Part shown: positions 8,423-19,811 of the stretch, piece by piece | Layout: each line of letters begins with the position of its first letter | Numbering within the stretch: position 1 is the first letter of the stretch | DNA from: Pleurotus djamor | Taxonomy: Eukaryota > Basidiomycota > Agaricomycetes > Agaricales > Pleurotaceae | Assembly: GCA_029747585.1 (NCBI GenBank) | Contig: JAPEVF010000524.1 | Span: forward strand, 1 to 32,205 | Length of the DNA stretch: 32,205 nucleotides | Direction of reading: 5' to 3' | Program-made: the position numbers and the translations under genes | The notes under the pieces: generated by a model | Database searches by the model: none | Seen by the model: the letters and a program-made list of their open reading frames with translations, nothing else | What the model was told of the DNA's origin: nothing

Positions 8423-9600
8423 ACGGCATGCAGATCCTGGAGATTCTGAACCGTCTAGGCCCTATAGATGAATCGTTCAGAAGATCCCGCAGAGATAATC
8501 AAAGGCAGATTCCTGAATCCTTGGGCGGTCGGCGGATAAACTTAGAATGGTCTAGGAAGTGAGTAGGTGCGCTGATGATGATATGTAGCATGGGGTGCCT
8601 TGAGCTATGCGGGGACGGAAGCGTAGAGGACCCAAGTAGTCTGAATGTGAGTGTGACCTGGAACCCGCTGGGGCACGCTTCCGGGGGGCTAGGCNTCCTG
8701 AGATAGGTGGATGGGTGACAGGTGGACTACCCAGTGTATTCACAGGAGGCTGTAAAGAGGATGAGGCTGAAGGGGGCAGGGGCAGGCGGCTGCTTGTCAC
8801 GGGCAAGAACACAGGAAGTCAGACATGGCCGCACCAGGAAGCCATCGGACAGTCCGATCCCTAGGCTCCTTGTAAATAGGTAGAAGACATCAAAAATGTG
8901 ACTGCATCACTTGCAGCGCATTCGAAGGATACAAGCACTACGGGTTCCCTTTTGCAACAGCAATAATGTAACAGACGAATTTCTATGAACCCAGCCGTGG
9001 ACATGATACGCACTGGGGTTTGAGCGAGCACTAACAATAAATCGAGAAATACTGAGAAAGTGATTGAAGCCGTGGGTTGAGGGTACAAACCATTGAAACC
9101 ACAAGCTGCTGAGCGCTGAGCAGTCTGTATCGCATCATCTACTTAATCAGTAACCAGGATTGAGCACGGATGTCGGTAGGGATTCTTCGTTACTGCCACT
9201 GCTGGAGCCGCACGACGATCCGCCAACATCGTCAATCATGAGTAATACCAGGTAAAATGGTGCGTTTACTACAGCCTTTTGAACGGGACTCCATCTCTAC
9301 GTTGTTCATGGGGCGGGGCGTGAGTAGAACGATCCGTTCTTCTGTAGGCATTGGCGAAAAGTTTTCGCCCACCATTGTATCACTGGATTCGTAGATCAAT
9401 ATATCGGCTCGCGGTTGGGAAAGCTAACCTTAGGGATTTGATAAAGTATTCCAGGGATCATCGCATTGAGGAAATCAAGGACGAGGAAACTTGTGCGGTG
9501 CCTCGGCTGCCAAGGTCCCTCTCACGGTCAGATCAAAGTTCCCACACCTACAACATCTAACCCTTCCCCCATCCCAGAACGAACCGAGTCAACGGCTGTC
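8423..9600. other. no convincing gene; upstream of the AP180 gene
   Basis: Frames of 65-100 codons occur on both strands but show no domain motifs or consistent splicing. One unresolved base lies at 8695. The part nearest 9600 should hold the promoter and 5' UTR of the clathrin adaptor gene; no TATA box is obvious. Confidence 0.45.
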
Positions 9601-12600
9601 ATGTCGAGCTACGACAAAGTAGTGAAGCTGGCTTGCAAGCCCAAGGCGGCGCCCCCAAAAGCAAAGGTGGGCACTTTCAGCGCCCCCACGACCCACCTAA
9701 TGCTCGACTTAGTATTTGGACACTATCATCGCTGCTACCTGGTCCGAAGATGGCGCCGTCCACGATGTCTGTAAAGCCCTTTCTCCAAGGTTCAGGGAAC
9801 CTAATGTTATAGTACGCTGTTCGCAAAGGACTTTTTGCTACAAGCTGATACCGGTTCAAGGTCGTCTTCAAGGCGCTGATCGTTTTGCACACCATGATGC
9901 GCAACGGGTCCACGGATAATGTCTTGTCATACCTCTCTTCATCGGAAGTTTTACGGCTGCGAAATATCTCTTCTGCTACCTGGGAAGGTATGTGAATGAT
10001 CTGACAGTTAAAATTCCGTTGGACGAGCTAACTCCGTGTGTAGGATATAGTACGCCTCAGAACCTGCAGAATTACGCCATCTACCTCGACGCTCGCATTC
10101 GCGCATACCGGGATCTCAAACATGATGCCATACGAGTGCAGGCCGAATCAAATAGGGATATGCGAAACTCAAATTCGATAGAAGCAGACACGCTGAAAGC
10201 TCGGAAGGCTTCTGCCCCTTCTACTACCGCCCCCGTTAGGAGTAAAACGATCATGGGTCGCAAGTTGCGAGTGATGACGGTGGAGAAGGGGCTTCTAAGA
10301 GAGACGAAAGCAGTTCACCGCATGATAGATACACTATTAGAGTGTCGGGTACGTGCCTTGCTTCTGCTCCGTTTCGGACATGACCTACCTTTCCGTTAGT
10401 TCTATCTAGATGATCTCGAAGATGAACTTGTCATCACCGCCCTTCGCATGTTAGTGAAGGACCTCCTCATCCTGTTCCAAGCTGGAAATGAAGGGGTTAT
10501 CAACGTTTTGGAGCATTATTTTGAGATGTCACATATTGACGCAAAAGAGGCCCTTGGGATCTACCGTCACTTTTGTAATCAGACAGAACGAGTGGTGGAG
10601 TATTTGGGTGTTGCAAGGAAGCTACAGAATCTGCTTAACGTGCCCATTCCAAACCTAAAGCATGTGCGTCTGGTGTTCCTTCTCCCTCGCCCTTCATGCT
10701 CTCACACTTCGCATTCTAGGCTCCCGTTTCCTTGGCTGGCGCGTTACAAGAATACCTTGATGACCCCAACTTTGAGCAAAATCGCTTAGAATATAAGGCA
10801 AACAAGCCGACTGGGGACAAGCCCAACGGCAAAAACTCCTCCAAGACCCAATCTAAAGGTGCGTGTCCCATTCGTTCCCGCGCGACTGCGCCTGACTCTT
10901 TGCGCAGCTACTGCTCCGTCGTCGTCGACCATGGCTCCGCCCCCCGCTAAAGTCGAGGTAGAGCCCCCTAAGGAATCTACTTCGGCATCTGCGTCATCCA
11001 GTAAAACCCCAAATATCGCTGTGGACTTCTTCTCGTCCATAGAAGAACAGCAACCGAACATGTTCAATCCCCAAACGAATAGGTGCGTCGTTTGTCTAGT
11101 TTAGTCCTCCATCCTAGTCCTCCATCCCTCACCTTCGTTTTCCGCAGTCCCAACAATGCATACTTCCAACAACAAGCGTCTGTGAATCCGTTTCAACAGC
11201 AAATGATGACTGGCCAACCTTTTGGTAACCAGCCCACGATGCAGAGCCAACCCACAGGTTTCCCGCAATCATTTTCCATGAACTCTACCAACCCATTTGG
11301 TTTGGTCGCCTCACAATCGTTGCAACCTCAGCCTACCGCTACCCCAGCAGCCCCCGGACACAGACCATTCTCCTCGTATATACAACCTCAAGCGACGTCA
11401 TTCATGCAGAGTCAACCACCCTTCCCTGCATTCCAACCGCAGCCGACAGGATTCCTGCAACCCCAGGCGACTGGCTCAAACCCATTCCGACAGAGCATGT
11501 TGGTTCCTCAAACGACTGGCATGGCTTTGTTTGGAGTGGGAAACCAACCTGCGTTGCCTAGTTTCCCATCCTCTGCTGGACCCTCTTCTGGTCCTTCCTT
11601 CAACCAATCACCTTTCCCAATGACCGCGTCCACTTCCTTCCCGCTGGCTCAGCCCCCTGCTGCTCAACCGACGACAAGCAATGGCATTACCGTCCCTGCG
11701 CGTCCAGCCTCTACACCGCTGACGTCTTTCGGTATGGGCTCGACGCGAACTGCTTCACCACCTGTGGCCCAGCCTGTTAAGACGCATCAAACGGGTACCA
11801 AAAATCCTTTTGGTCCCATCATTACCCCAGCTCCACCTGTGCCGAAGCAACCGACACTCATGGAACTTGCGATGGGCAAGGTGAATGCAGCCACTGCTTC
11901 TACCGCTCCTTGGCCCGCCCCACAGGCAGAAGGTCAGCAACGACATACCGCAACAGGTTCTACTGGACAGAGCCTGTTTGGTTCGAGCTCGGCTCTTGCT
12001 CCTGGTGCCACAGACATGTCGGGTGTTGCTTCGTCCTTCTCTTTCACCAAGCCTCCCGTCGCCTCCGGCAGTTCTGTATCTGGTATCAATGGATTACCCT
12101 CAACCACGCAAGGCCTGATCTCTCAAGACACATCGACTACCATCTCAAGCTCGGCTTTCTCCTCTTCGTCACTCTTTTCCCAACCCACTGGTACCACTGT
12201 AACTTCAAGCGCACCGTCGATCTCGTCCACCACACCTTTCTCTCCGTCATCTGCATTGAAGCCTCAAACCACTGGCATTTCGGGATTGAAGCCCTTCAAG
12301 CCAACTTCTTCATTTGGCGCTTCATTGCTTGAAGCTCTCCCCCCAATCCCGGGATCTAGCCCGAATACACCAGCTGTGACGGGGACTCCGACCGCAGGTA
12401 CCAGTGCTGGCAACAACGCATTACCTGCGTTCAACCCCAGCTCCACTGCCGCCCCTTCCAGCGCATCTCTGTCGTCTCCCACAAATACCACGCCAGGGCT
12501 CTCAAATCAGCCCAATGGCTTTGGGAATATGAATCGACTGTCCTCGTTTGGTGCTCTCAATAGTCAACCCACTGGCACATTCAACCCCAGTTTCCCCGGT

Positions 12601-12894
12601 GCGACTGGTACCTTCGGCTCTGGTTCATCCCTCGGTTCAGGGCTTCGACCGCAGATGACGGGTGGTGCAGCGAATCCATTCCGTGCTTCTATGGCATTTG
12701 GATCGTCCCCAGTTCCTCCTGTACCGCCGCTTCCCACAGGAATGGGCGCCTCCCTCTTTGGAAACACGGCGAATGGTAGCATGGGGACTGGTTTTGGTGC
12801 CTCTGCATTTGGGCAGAATGGGTTCAATCCTTCTACACCTGCTGCTTTCGGCAATCCACAGACCCAGCCACAGCAAAATGCTTCCCTCATTTGA
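9601..12894 (+). CDS. AP180/CALM-type clathrin adaptor, ANTH domain plus NPF and xTG repeats (YAP1801/1802-like)
   Basis: Eight exons join in phase to 973 aa: 9601-9666, 9713-9811, 9861-9987, 10044-10348, 10400-10663, 10720-10858, 10908-11082, 11148-12894. Residues 1 to about 310 form an ANTH domain: MSSYDKVVKLACKPK leads into a lysine-rich PKAKYLD segment where this family binds phosphatidylinositol 4,5-bisphosphate, followed by TIIAATW, VVFKALIVLHTMMRNG and STPQNLQNYAIYLDARI. The remainder is low-complexity, rich in Gln, Pro, Ser, Thr and Asn. It carries five NPF motifs (e.g. SNPFRQS, KNPFGPI) that bind EH domains of Ede1/Pan1-type proteins, and many QPTG/QATG/QTTG repeats resembling the sites of Ark1/Prk1 endocytic kinases. 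FFSSIEEQQ may be an acidic-aromatic adaptor motif. The protein should act at the plasma membrane, linking PIP2, cargo and clathrin during endocytosis. The start is the first ATG before the PIP2-binding lysines and matches family N-termini. Confidence 0.93.
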
Positions 12895-13334
12895 CGGAAG
12901 CTAAGCATCCACCACCGCCTGACATGACCGGCCAACCTTTCCCCTCCTTTCTGCAGATCCAGTCATTAGTGGTAACTATCGATTGACCACTCCCACTGGC
13001 GTCCATTCCTTTTTTGCATACCATCAGTGACTAATCGCTCGTTTGGATGTCTTTTCTTTACATTTTCCTACACATACGACCTAGGATATTGGGACAATAC
13101 TATTTGCTACCATGTAATCTACCGCTCACCGCATTTCTCTCCGAAGTCTTATTGCGTTGATACCCTCCAAATCACGCGCTGTGGTCTTGTTCTTTGTCTT
13201 AGTTTGACACAAATGTGGTCATAGTGGCTACTGTGTGAGCCTGCGCGTCGCGAAACTCTTTCTTGATCAACCACCATTACCATCTCCCCCACCCGAACAC
13301 CCGACACTTTTCTTCCTACCCCTTGATTGCATTC
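12895..13334. other. intergenic between two same-strand genes
   Basis: Holds the 3' UTR of the clathrin adaptor gene and the promoter of the NASP-like gene. The last 80 bases are C/T- and CA-rich, as often seen before fungal start codons. No separate gene seen. Confidence 0.5.
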
Positions 13335-14896
13335 ATGACCACGTTAGTTTCAATGCCTCGTCCACCTAGATATTCCGTCGTTGAAGCTGCGTTATTATTT
13401 AGGAAAACGGAACAAACACCTGTGACCGACGCGTCTGGCGCCACCACGCCCAAAGTCACCATCGAGTCGCATGTCGACCAAGCTAAACGCGCTTTTGCGC
13501 TCCAGAAGTATGAACAAGCTGTAGAACATTATGCTAATGCACTGGAGCTCGCGTACGTCCGCCCTGACACCCCCACACAACCCCCGAAGACGCGTCTAAT
13601 TTCACTTTTTTCGTGTCCATAGAACGGCAGAACACGGTGAAGACGCGCCGCAGACTGCGGATTTGTACCTTGCATATGGAAGAGCGTTGCTTGAGAACGC
13701 TATATCGCAAAATTCGGTGCTAGGGAAGGAGCAGAACGAGGAAGAAGACGATGCGCGTGCGTTTTGTTGGTCTCTGACTCTGGAGATGGTGTGACTTTTG
13801 CTGATTCCCACCTCCCAACTCATTAAACAGCATCGGCCCCTTCAGGCTCTGGGCTATCTAAAAATGGCCCTATTCTATCATTCTCTGGCGACGCTGAAGA
13901 CGAAGAAGACACTGCCGTTGATCTCTTTGCCCAAGCCTCAAAGGATATCGCTGAGGCGGAAGCTATGGTCAACGCGGCGAACGATGAAGAGGAAGAAGAT
14001 GAAGGGGAACCAGAAGATGACTTCAATGCGGCTTGGGAGGTTCTCGACCTCGCACGCGCTATATACGATAAACGATTGTCGGCGGACGAAGACGACGAAG
14101 TCAAGTTGAAGTTGGCGGATACATATATCACCCTCGGGGATGTATCCCTAGAAACAGGTGCGTTCCGCACGAACTTGCACCTTAGTCTACGGGCGTGACT
14201 GAAGTCCTTGGTTCATAGAAAAATTCGAGCAAGCTGTTTCTGACTACGAAGCTGGTCTGAAACTCAAGGCCGACCTTCTTCCAATTTCATCCCGTCAAAT
14301 TGCGGAAGCCCACTACAAGCTCAGTATCGTACTCGACCTCACACCAGGAAAGCTCTCCGATTCGATAGCTCATGCCGAGAAGGCCCTCGAGAGCGTCGAG
14401 AAGCGTCTGTCTGAGCTTCAGGAAGCCCTTTCCTCTGGCGTCAAATCCGAGGCGACGGAACAGAAGGTTGATACTAAGGGGAAGGGCAAAGCATCTTCAC
14501 GCAAGAACCCATTAAAATCAATGTCGCAAAGTCAAATCGAGGCTGAGATCAAGGAGGTTACTGGTCTCAAAGAGGATCTGGCGTTGAAGGTGAGCATCAA
14601 TCACGGCCCTAACGTTGCCACCTCTAACGCATGCTTCTCAGGTCGAAGAGCTCAAAACTTCGCCGACCGACTCCGTGGAGACCTCTGCACCCGCATTGGC
14701 TGCCCAGCAGTTAGATCAAGAGTTAAAGGCTGCACCTGCTGCCCCTGCTGAAACACCAGTCAACGACCTTACGATGGTGGTCAAAAAGAAGAAGAAACCC
14801 GTCGATGAGTCTGCCGCTGTAAAGCGCAAAGCCGAAGACGATCCCAACGGAAGTCCAGGGGAGAAGAAAGCCAAGCTAGAGAGTGATTCGATATAA
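13335..14896 (+). CDS. NASP/Hif1/Sim3-type histone chaperone (SHNi-TPR)
   Basis: Five exons join in phase to 434 aa: 13335-13552, 13623-13756, 13831-14157, 14219-14589, 14642-14896. The first TPR is VDQAKRAFALQKYEQAVEHYANALEL, shown here only by its core QKYEQAVEHYANALE. It is followed by ADLYLAYGRALLENA, a TPR interrupted by a long acidic insert (NDEEEEDEGEPEDDFNAAW), which is the signature of NASP proteins, then KLADTYITLGDVSLE and the SHNi-TPR region EKFEQAVSDYEAGLKLK / IAEAHYKLSIVLD. A coiled stretch (IEAEIKEVTGLKEDLALK) and a basic nuclear-signal-like tail (VVKKKKKP, AVKRKAED, GEKKAKLE) close it. The family escorts histone H3-H4 in the nucleus; S. pombe Sim3 delivers CENP-A. The ATG at 13335 was chosen; 13353 is an in-frame alternative. 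The stop is 23 bases from the ProA stop on the other strand. Confidence 0.93.
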
Positions 14897-14919
14897 TTTA
14901 CGGCACTCCTCGTTATGTG

Positions 14920-16420
14920 TTAAAATGGTACAGATTTTGTATCAATTGGCGAATGTTTGTACTGTTTCTTTCCAGTCCCGAAGTCTCCAACCACATGTCC
15001 TATGGGGTCTTTGCTCCGTAACATGTACTTATAGATAACCAACCCCTCCAAGCCGACTGGCCCCCGTGCGTGGATTTTGCCCGTACTAATACCAACCTCC
15101 GTGCCAAATCCGTATCGGAAACCATCCGCAAAGCGGGTGCTTGCGTTGACGAACGTCCCTGCAGAGTCGATCCCCCGACAGAATGCTGAGGCTGAAGCTT
15201 CGTTCTCGGTGACGATGGAGTCGGTGTGGTGAGAAGAGTGGCTATTGATCCAAGTGATGGCCGCTTGAAGTGACGGGACTGATGCAACGGATAGCGTCAG
15301 ATCGAGGTGCTCGGTTTCATACGCACTCTCATCAGCCTTTTGGATGTTCGACAAAGCATTGGGCAATGAAGAGAGAGCTTCCAGCGTCTTGGAATCACAA
15401 AGTAGTTTGACATTGGCTGACACCAGAGATTGAGCAACTTGTGGCCATAGGGTATTTAGCAAGGACTCATGGACGAGGAGCGTTTCGGTCGAATTGCAAG
15501 CAGAAGGGTAATCAATCTAGCGAACGAGTGAGTTTAGCGTGTCGCACGAGTCAGGAGGTCAAACAAACCTTTGAATCAACAACTACTCGAACGGCCTTTT
15601 GTGGGTCCGCTGATTCATCGAGGTATACATGACAGAGTCCATCTGCATGACCCATAACCGGGATGTGGGTGTTATTTTGGATATTGCGAACGAGGCTGTT
15701 GCTGCCTCGGGGGATGACGAGATCGATATAACGATCCATCTCGAGGAGTGAAGAGACTTCGGCACGCGTCTGGATAGTCTGGATGTACGTTTCTGGGAGG
15801 GCAGTCTTCGCTAGACCAGCAACGATGGCCTGGGCGAGGAGCTGAGTCGTTTTGTTCGACTCTTTACCCCCTTTCAGGATGGCAGCATTCCCTACGCATA
15901 ATGAGCTATCGTACGCGGATTTTGAGTGCCAAAAGACTCACCTGATTTAATGGCCAATGCAGCGATGTTGACGACTACCTCAGGTCTAGCCTCAAAGATC
16001 ACCAGAAGGACGCCAATCGGACTAGTGACGCGGTATAATTCGAGCCCATCGTCGAGCTCAGTGGCGTATGTAACGCTTCCAGTTGGATCGGGAAGATTGG
16101 CCACGTCCAATACTCCTTGAAGCATGGAATCCCATTTATCGCCTCGACCCAAGTCCAATCTCTTCAGCAAAGAGTCAGACATCCGTCCAGCCTCGACTTC
16201 TTCCTCAGCTGCCTTGACACGAATCAGCCCGGAGGCGAGATTTCAATGAGCAAACAAGTTAGAGCACCTGTAGATCTTGTTTGTTGGCGGCCAAGACAGC
16301 ATCTTTCATGGTATCAAGTTGGTTTTTGATTTCATGAAGAGCTGATATACGCTCTGAAGGGGAAACGAGTTGGGAAGCCTCGAATGCAGCTTTTGCGGCG
16401 CGAGCTACCTCTTCAGCCAT
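14920..16420 (-). CDS. PRO2: gamma-glutamyl phosphate reductase (proline biosynthesis)
   Basis: Four exons join in phase to 447 aa: 16268-16420, 15942-16212, 15569-15891, 14920-15516. The enzyme reduces gamma-glutamyl phosphate to glutamate semialdehyde with NADPH, the second step from glutamate to proline. Visible family motifs include ELYRVTSPIGVLLVIFEARP, NAAILKGGKESN, DLVIPRGSNSLVRNI, THIPVMGHADGLCHVYLD and the active-site segment DYPSACNSTETLLVH with the catalytic Cys at about residue 256. TRFADGFRYGFGTEVGIST, HARGPVGLEGL and the end PIGHVVGDFGTGKK follow. Length agrees with yeast Pro2 and bacterial ProA. Fungal ProA is separate from gamma-glutamyl kinase, unlike the plant/animal fusion; no kinase is present here. 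Its start lies 169 bases from the divergently transcribed F-box gene. Confidence 0.96.
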
Positions 16421-16589
16421 GATATAGATAGTTGGTGACGAAGTTGAAAACTAGGCTTGAGTTACAATTGTTGATTCAGGGGTTCCGTCGACTTTCCGAA
16501 CAAGTCGACAACGACCTAACGTCCGTTTCACAGCAGTTTCACAGATATAAGTAGTTGATATCGAGCCTTAGCCTTCTGGATTACAAGAA
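16421..16589. promoter_or_regulatory. shared divergent promoter, PRO2-like gene and F-box gene
   Basis: Only 169 bases separate the start codons of two genes transcribed away from each other, so both promoters and 5' UTRs must lie here or extend into the genes. No TATA box is apparent. A short repeat CAGCAGTTTCACAG-like segment (GTTTCACAG twice, about 16526-16545) is the only visible local structure. Confidence 0.5.
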
Positions 16590-18168
16590 ATGGTGAGTGT
16601 CTTTGTTGCAAATACTAGATGCCCCCATTTCCCTGATCCTTCGAGGATAGCCTACAGACCTGCCTGGTCAGCGAGCCGTTGACGATGAGATTCGGGCGCA
16701 CGAATCCGCCATCAGATCACTCAGATCACGTCGAAATTCTCTTAGCGTCGCTTGCAGGCTGCCAGATGAGATTACATCACTCATCCTAGTAGATACCCTA
16801 CCGGACCACTTCTCTGTGACAGCGCAGTGCTTGAGTGTAGCGGGTTTCTGCCGACACTGGCGAAACGTCGCTTTGGATACACCGAAATTTTGGTCGTTCC
16901 TCCCTCGTCTCAATGCAAATCTCGTTGAGGTCATGGCTCAGCGTGCTCGTGAATACCCGCTTCATGTAATTTGGAGAATAGATGGCCAAACGATTCAGAG
17001 CCACGAAGAGACCGCCACTGTAATGAACACGGTGAACGAGCAAATACAGCAACTCGACATCCCTTTCTCGCCATACATCAATTGGACGCTGGTCAAACGC
17101 CGCCTCTCCGATCTCCGCCTGCCTCGCTTAGAGAAACTAAGAATGTATGCCTGGGACCAGGACCATCGCGCCTTGCGTGAACTTCCTCTGGCTACGTTAT
17201 CCTCACTCACCAGCCTTGAGCTACATAATCTGATGATCTGCTCAGCTCCTTCCCCCCTTTCCCTTCGCCATCTTTCTGTGTCCATTACCTATCTATCACC
17301 TTCCGAACTCCTTGACTTTCTACGGAGTACCCCAAGGCTAGAAATACTCACCGCAAGGAGCCTGATGGTAACAAACCCCCCTCTAAGCGCTGCGCTAGTC
17401 TCTCTTCCGTTACTCAACTCTCTCTCCCTAACTTGCGTCGACATCCCCAGCACCGACGTCTTCAAGTTCATTCAATTCCCACCCTCCTGCAGCTTCAGCC
17501 TTCTTTGGGAAGTTCAGTCAAGCCTAAACCTCAGTGACCTTTCAACTCTTGACCTACCTGTCTCACAGTTGTCCCCTGCACCTTCCGCCAACAAGGCCGT
17601 TCTCTCCATAAACAAAACGCGATGGAAGCAAACCTCCTTCTGTCTTTACAAAGACAACGATCCATCGCCTATATTCAGGCTCGACCTTCCGTTCAAATCA
17701 CCACTTCCTTCATTTGACGCAAAATATGCCCGCATGATTTCCCCTCTTCAATTGGGGCATGTGCACGAGCTGAACGTCCACATCGAGACACCCGAGTATG
17801 GTATTTCTGCCAAACGGTACCAACCCATTCTCGCGTTATTCACAAACGTGAAGCGTATTACTTTGGATAGATGTAATCTGAACATCTTACCCGTGTTCGT
17901 CAATAACAAGGACGACGGCGAGCTCGGACGATTACATCAGCTCACGGTTTTGCATGTTAACTTTGGGGCGACCCCTTCATTATCCGAAGCCAACACCAAC
18001 AAAAACTACTTGATAGACTTCGTTCGGCAGGGATTTGATGGCGCACCCTTTGTTGAGAAACTTGTGGTCAGGGAATGTATCATCTTAGCGGCTTCTGTGG
18101 ATGAGTTGAGGACTCATACAGAAGTTTCTTGGGATGGATTGGAGATATCGAAAAAGATAACAACCTGA
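16590..18168 (+). CDS. F-box protein with leucine-rich repeats; first exon is only the ATG
   Basis: The long exon 16651-18168 is open throughout but has no suitable ATG before its F-box. ATG at 16590-16592 is followed at once by a canonical donor (GTGAGT), and splicing to the acceptor GATAG at 16650 gives ATG-CCT-ACA-GAC, i.e. MPTDLPGQRAVDDEIRAHE, in frame. The spliced protein is 506 aa. A helical N-terminus (HESAIRSLRSRRNSL) precedes the F-box-like motif LPDEITSLILVDTL ... CLSVAGFCRHWRNVALDTPKFW (about 35-80), the part that would bind Skp1 in an SCF ubiquitin ligase. LRR-like segments follow (LRLPRLEKLRMYAW, LTSLELHNLMI, LRHLSVSI, LPLLNSLSLTCVDI), likely for substrate binding. Such F-box families are greatly expanded in Agaricomycetes, so the target cannot be predicted. 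Confidence 0.85.
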
Positions 18169-18346
18169 CGGTTCTTCGACGTAAATACCCTCGTGGTACC
18201 TCGATTAGAGAATTTATATAAATCTATCGGCAACTTCGAATACAATTTCCATTTCCGCGTCCACGACATAAAGGCTAAATAGTACAAGTCCATAATCAAG
18301 TCATGCATAGTATCGTCCCCCAGATTGTCCATTATTCAAGAGATCC

Positions 18347-19225
18347 TCAACCGCCCTTTCCATCGCTTATGTTGGTTTGAGGGTCAGCAGCGGAGCGTTT
18401 GAAGAACCGTTTCACAGCACGGAGACGCTTTGCCACCCTCGACGCTGGGAGTCGTTCCCTCGCAGGAGACGTTTGTTCAGGGAAATATATCTCATCAAAG
18501 GCAGCTTGAGAGGACTCGAGGGCCATCTCGTCCGATCCACTTCCAAGTGACGTCTGAATGGAAGGAAGAGCTTGAGGAGGGGACTCGCCCAATCTGACCC
18601 CTAGCACCTGATCTGCGGTGAGAAGGGGAGTCTGATTGGAAGGTAGAGCTTGGGGAACATAACTCGGAGCCTGAGCGGGCTGAGGAGACATGTCAGTTTG
18701 TCTTGAGTACCCAGAGCCTTGACCTTGACTCATCGGAGGCGATGCGAAATTTCCCTGCCATGGCTCGTTTGGTGTCGGGCTGTACCACGGATTTGACTGC
18801 CAGAATGGGTTCTGGGGATGTTGCTGAGACTGTGGCATAGAAAATGGCTGCTGTGCTGCATTTGGAGCTGAACAACGTCAGAAGCATTGAGGATTGGACT
18901 CATGGATGTACTTACTGCCGCTGTTCTGTCCGTTATTCTGGGTTCCAGTGACATTGTTGAGGGTGCCGGCACCATTGTTGTTGTTATTTGTCGCACCACG
19001 ATAGTCGTTCGAAGTACATCCTAGACAGTGGCGTAAGCATATAGCGACATCCCTGTCCGGGATGATCTCACCGTAGTAGGAAGACGGTGAATCAAAAACA
19101 TTTCCACTTCCAGATATTGTGGTCGTGTTTTTATTGTTGTAGTCGCGTCGGTTGTCGTTACCGCAGTTATTCATCCAAGGACCAGCCTGAAAGTTGGGCG
19201 GAAACATGGGTTTTCCATTGAACAT
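18347..19225 (-). CDS. unknown Q/N/P-rich low-complexity protein with a basic C-terminus
   Basis: Three exons join in phase to 259 aa: 19072-19225, 18916-19020, 18347-18867, with introns of 51 and 48 nt. No family is recognised. The N-terminal third is rich in Asn and Gly (MFNGKPMFPPNFQAGPW, then NNNNNGAGTLNNVTGTQNNG). The middle is rich in Gln, Pro and Ser with repeated aromatic residues (PQSQQHPQNPFWQSNPWYSP) and a loose internal repeat, QALPSNQTPLL and QALPSIQTSLG. The last 40 residues switch to a basic amphipathic segment (ASRVAKRLRAVKRFFKRSA). No signal peptide or membrane span. This composition resembles prion-like or condensate-forming proteins with a nucleic-acid- or membrane-binding tail, which is inference from composition only. 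It is transcribed divergently from the CCZ1 gene. Confidence 0.75.
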
Positions 19226-19811
19226 TGCGGTGTTTTGGGGGTGGAAGCTAGGGCGAGAGTTGATAATTACGACGATTGAAGAGTCCCAAGGCGAGGAATG
19301 ATATGAACAATCTCAGAGGGGGCCGATGACTGAGGGGTCGGAAAGGAAGCGTTTTAAGGACAAGGAGCACACTCGGCCTGTGGTTACTATGTCAGAATAG
19401 AGAACAACAAGCTGAACAGCCAACGTCAAAGTTACCTCGCTACGGGGACCTACATGGACCTACTTATAACTTTTTCGTATGTGGGATGCATGGATGCAAC
19501 GAGCACGGAACAAAAGTGACTCACTGTTTTACTTCCGTTCTAGGAGTGTTTTGTTGCCTCAAGGAGATATCGATAGGGACCGCCAGGGTATTAAGGACAC
19601 AAGTATCGCGGTTCTAAGGTCTGGGAATGAAGGAAGGACTAAGACAGAGTCCACAAGGCTTAATATTAGCATGTCGTATACGCTCTCGGTACTCGATGGT
19701 GTGAACTACAAGATTCCAAAAGCCTTGGCCCAAATCGGGATGCGAGCGAAAGGAGTGCGTCCAGGGGCTTACTCTGTGTCCAGGGCGCTTTTCCAAGCGC
19801 CCGCCACCAGT
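19226..19811. other. divergent intergenic region, unknown gene / CCZ1
   Basis: Must contain the promoters of two genes read outward. The frame continuing upstream from the CCZ1 start is open back to 19479, with an ATG at 19671 that would add 47 residues not resembling CCZ1 N-termini. No TATA box or repeat is clear. Confidence 0.45.

Noticed and set aside
12564..12935. 123-codon minus-strand frame
   Set aside because: Antisense of the repetitive AP180 tail, whose codon bias keeps the opposite strand open.
19671..19811. Longer CCZ1 N-terminus starting at ATG 19671
   Set aside because: The extra 47 residues do not resemble a CCZ1 N-terminus, which normally begins directly with the longin strand; kept only as an alternative.
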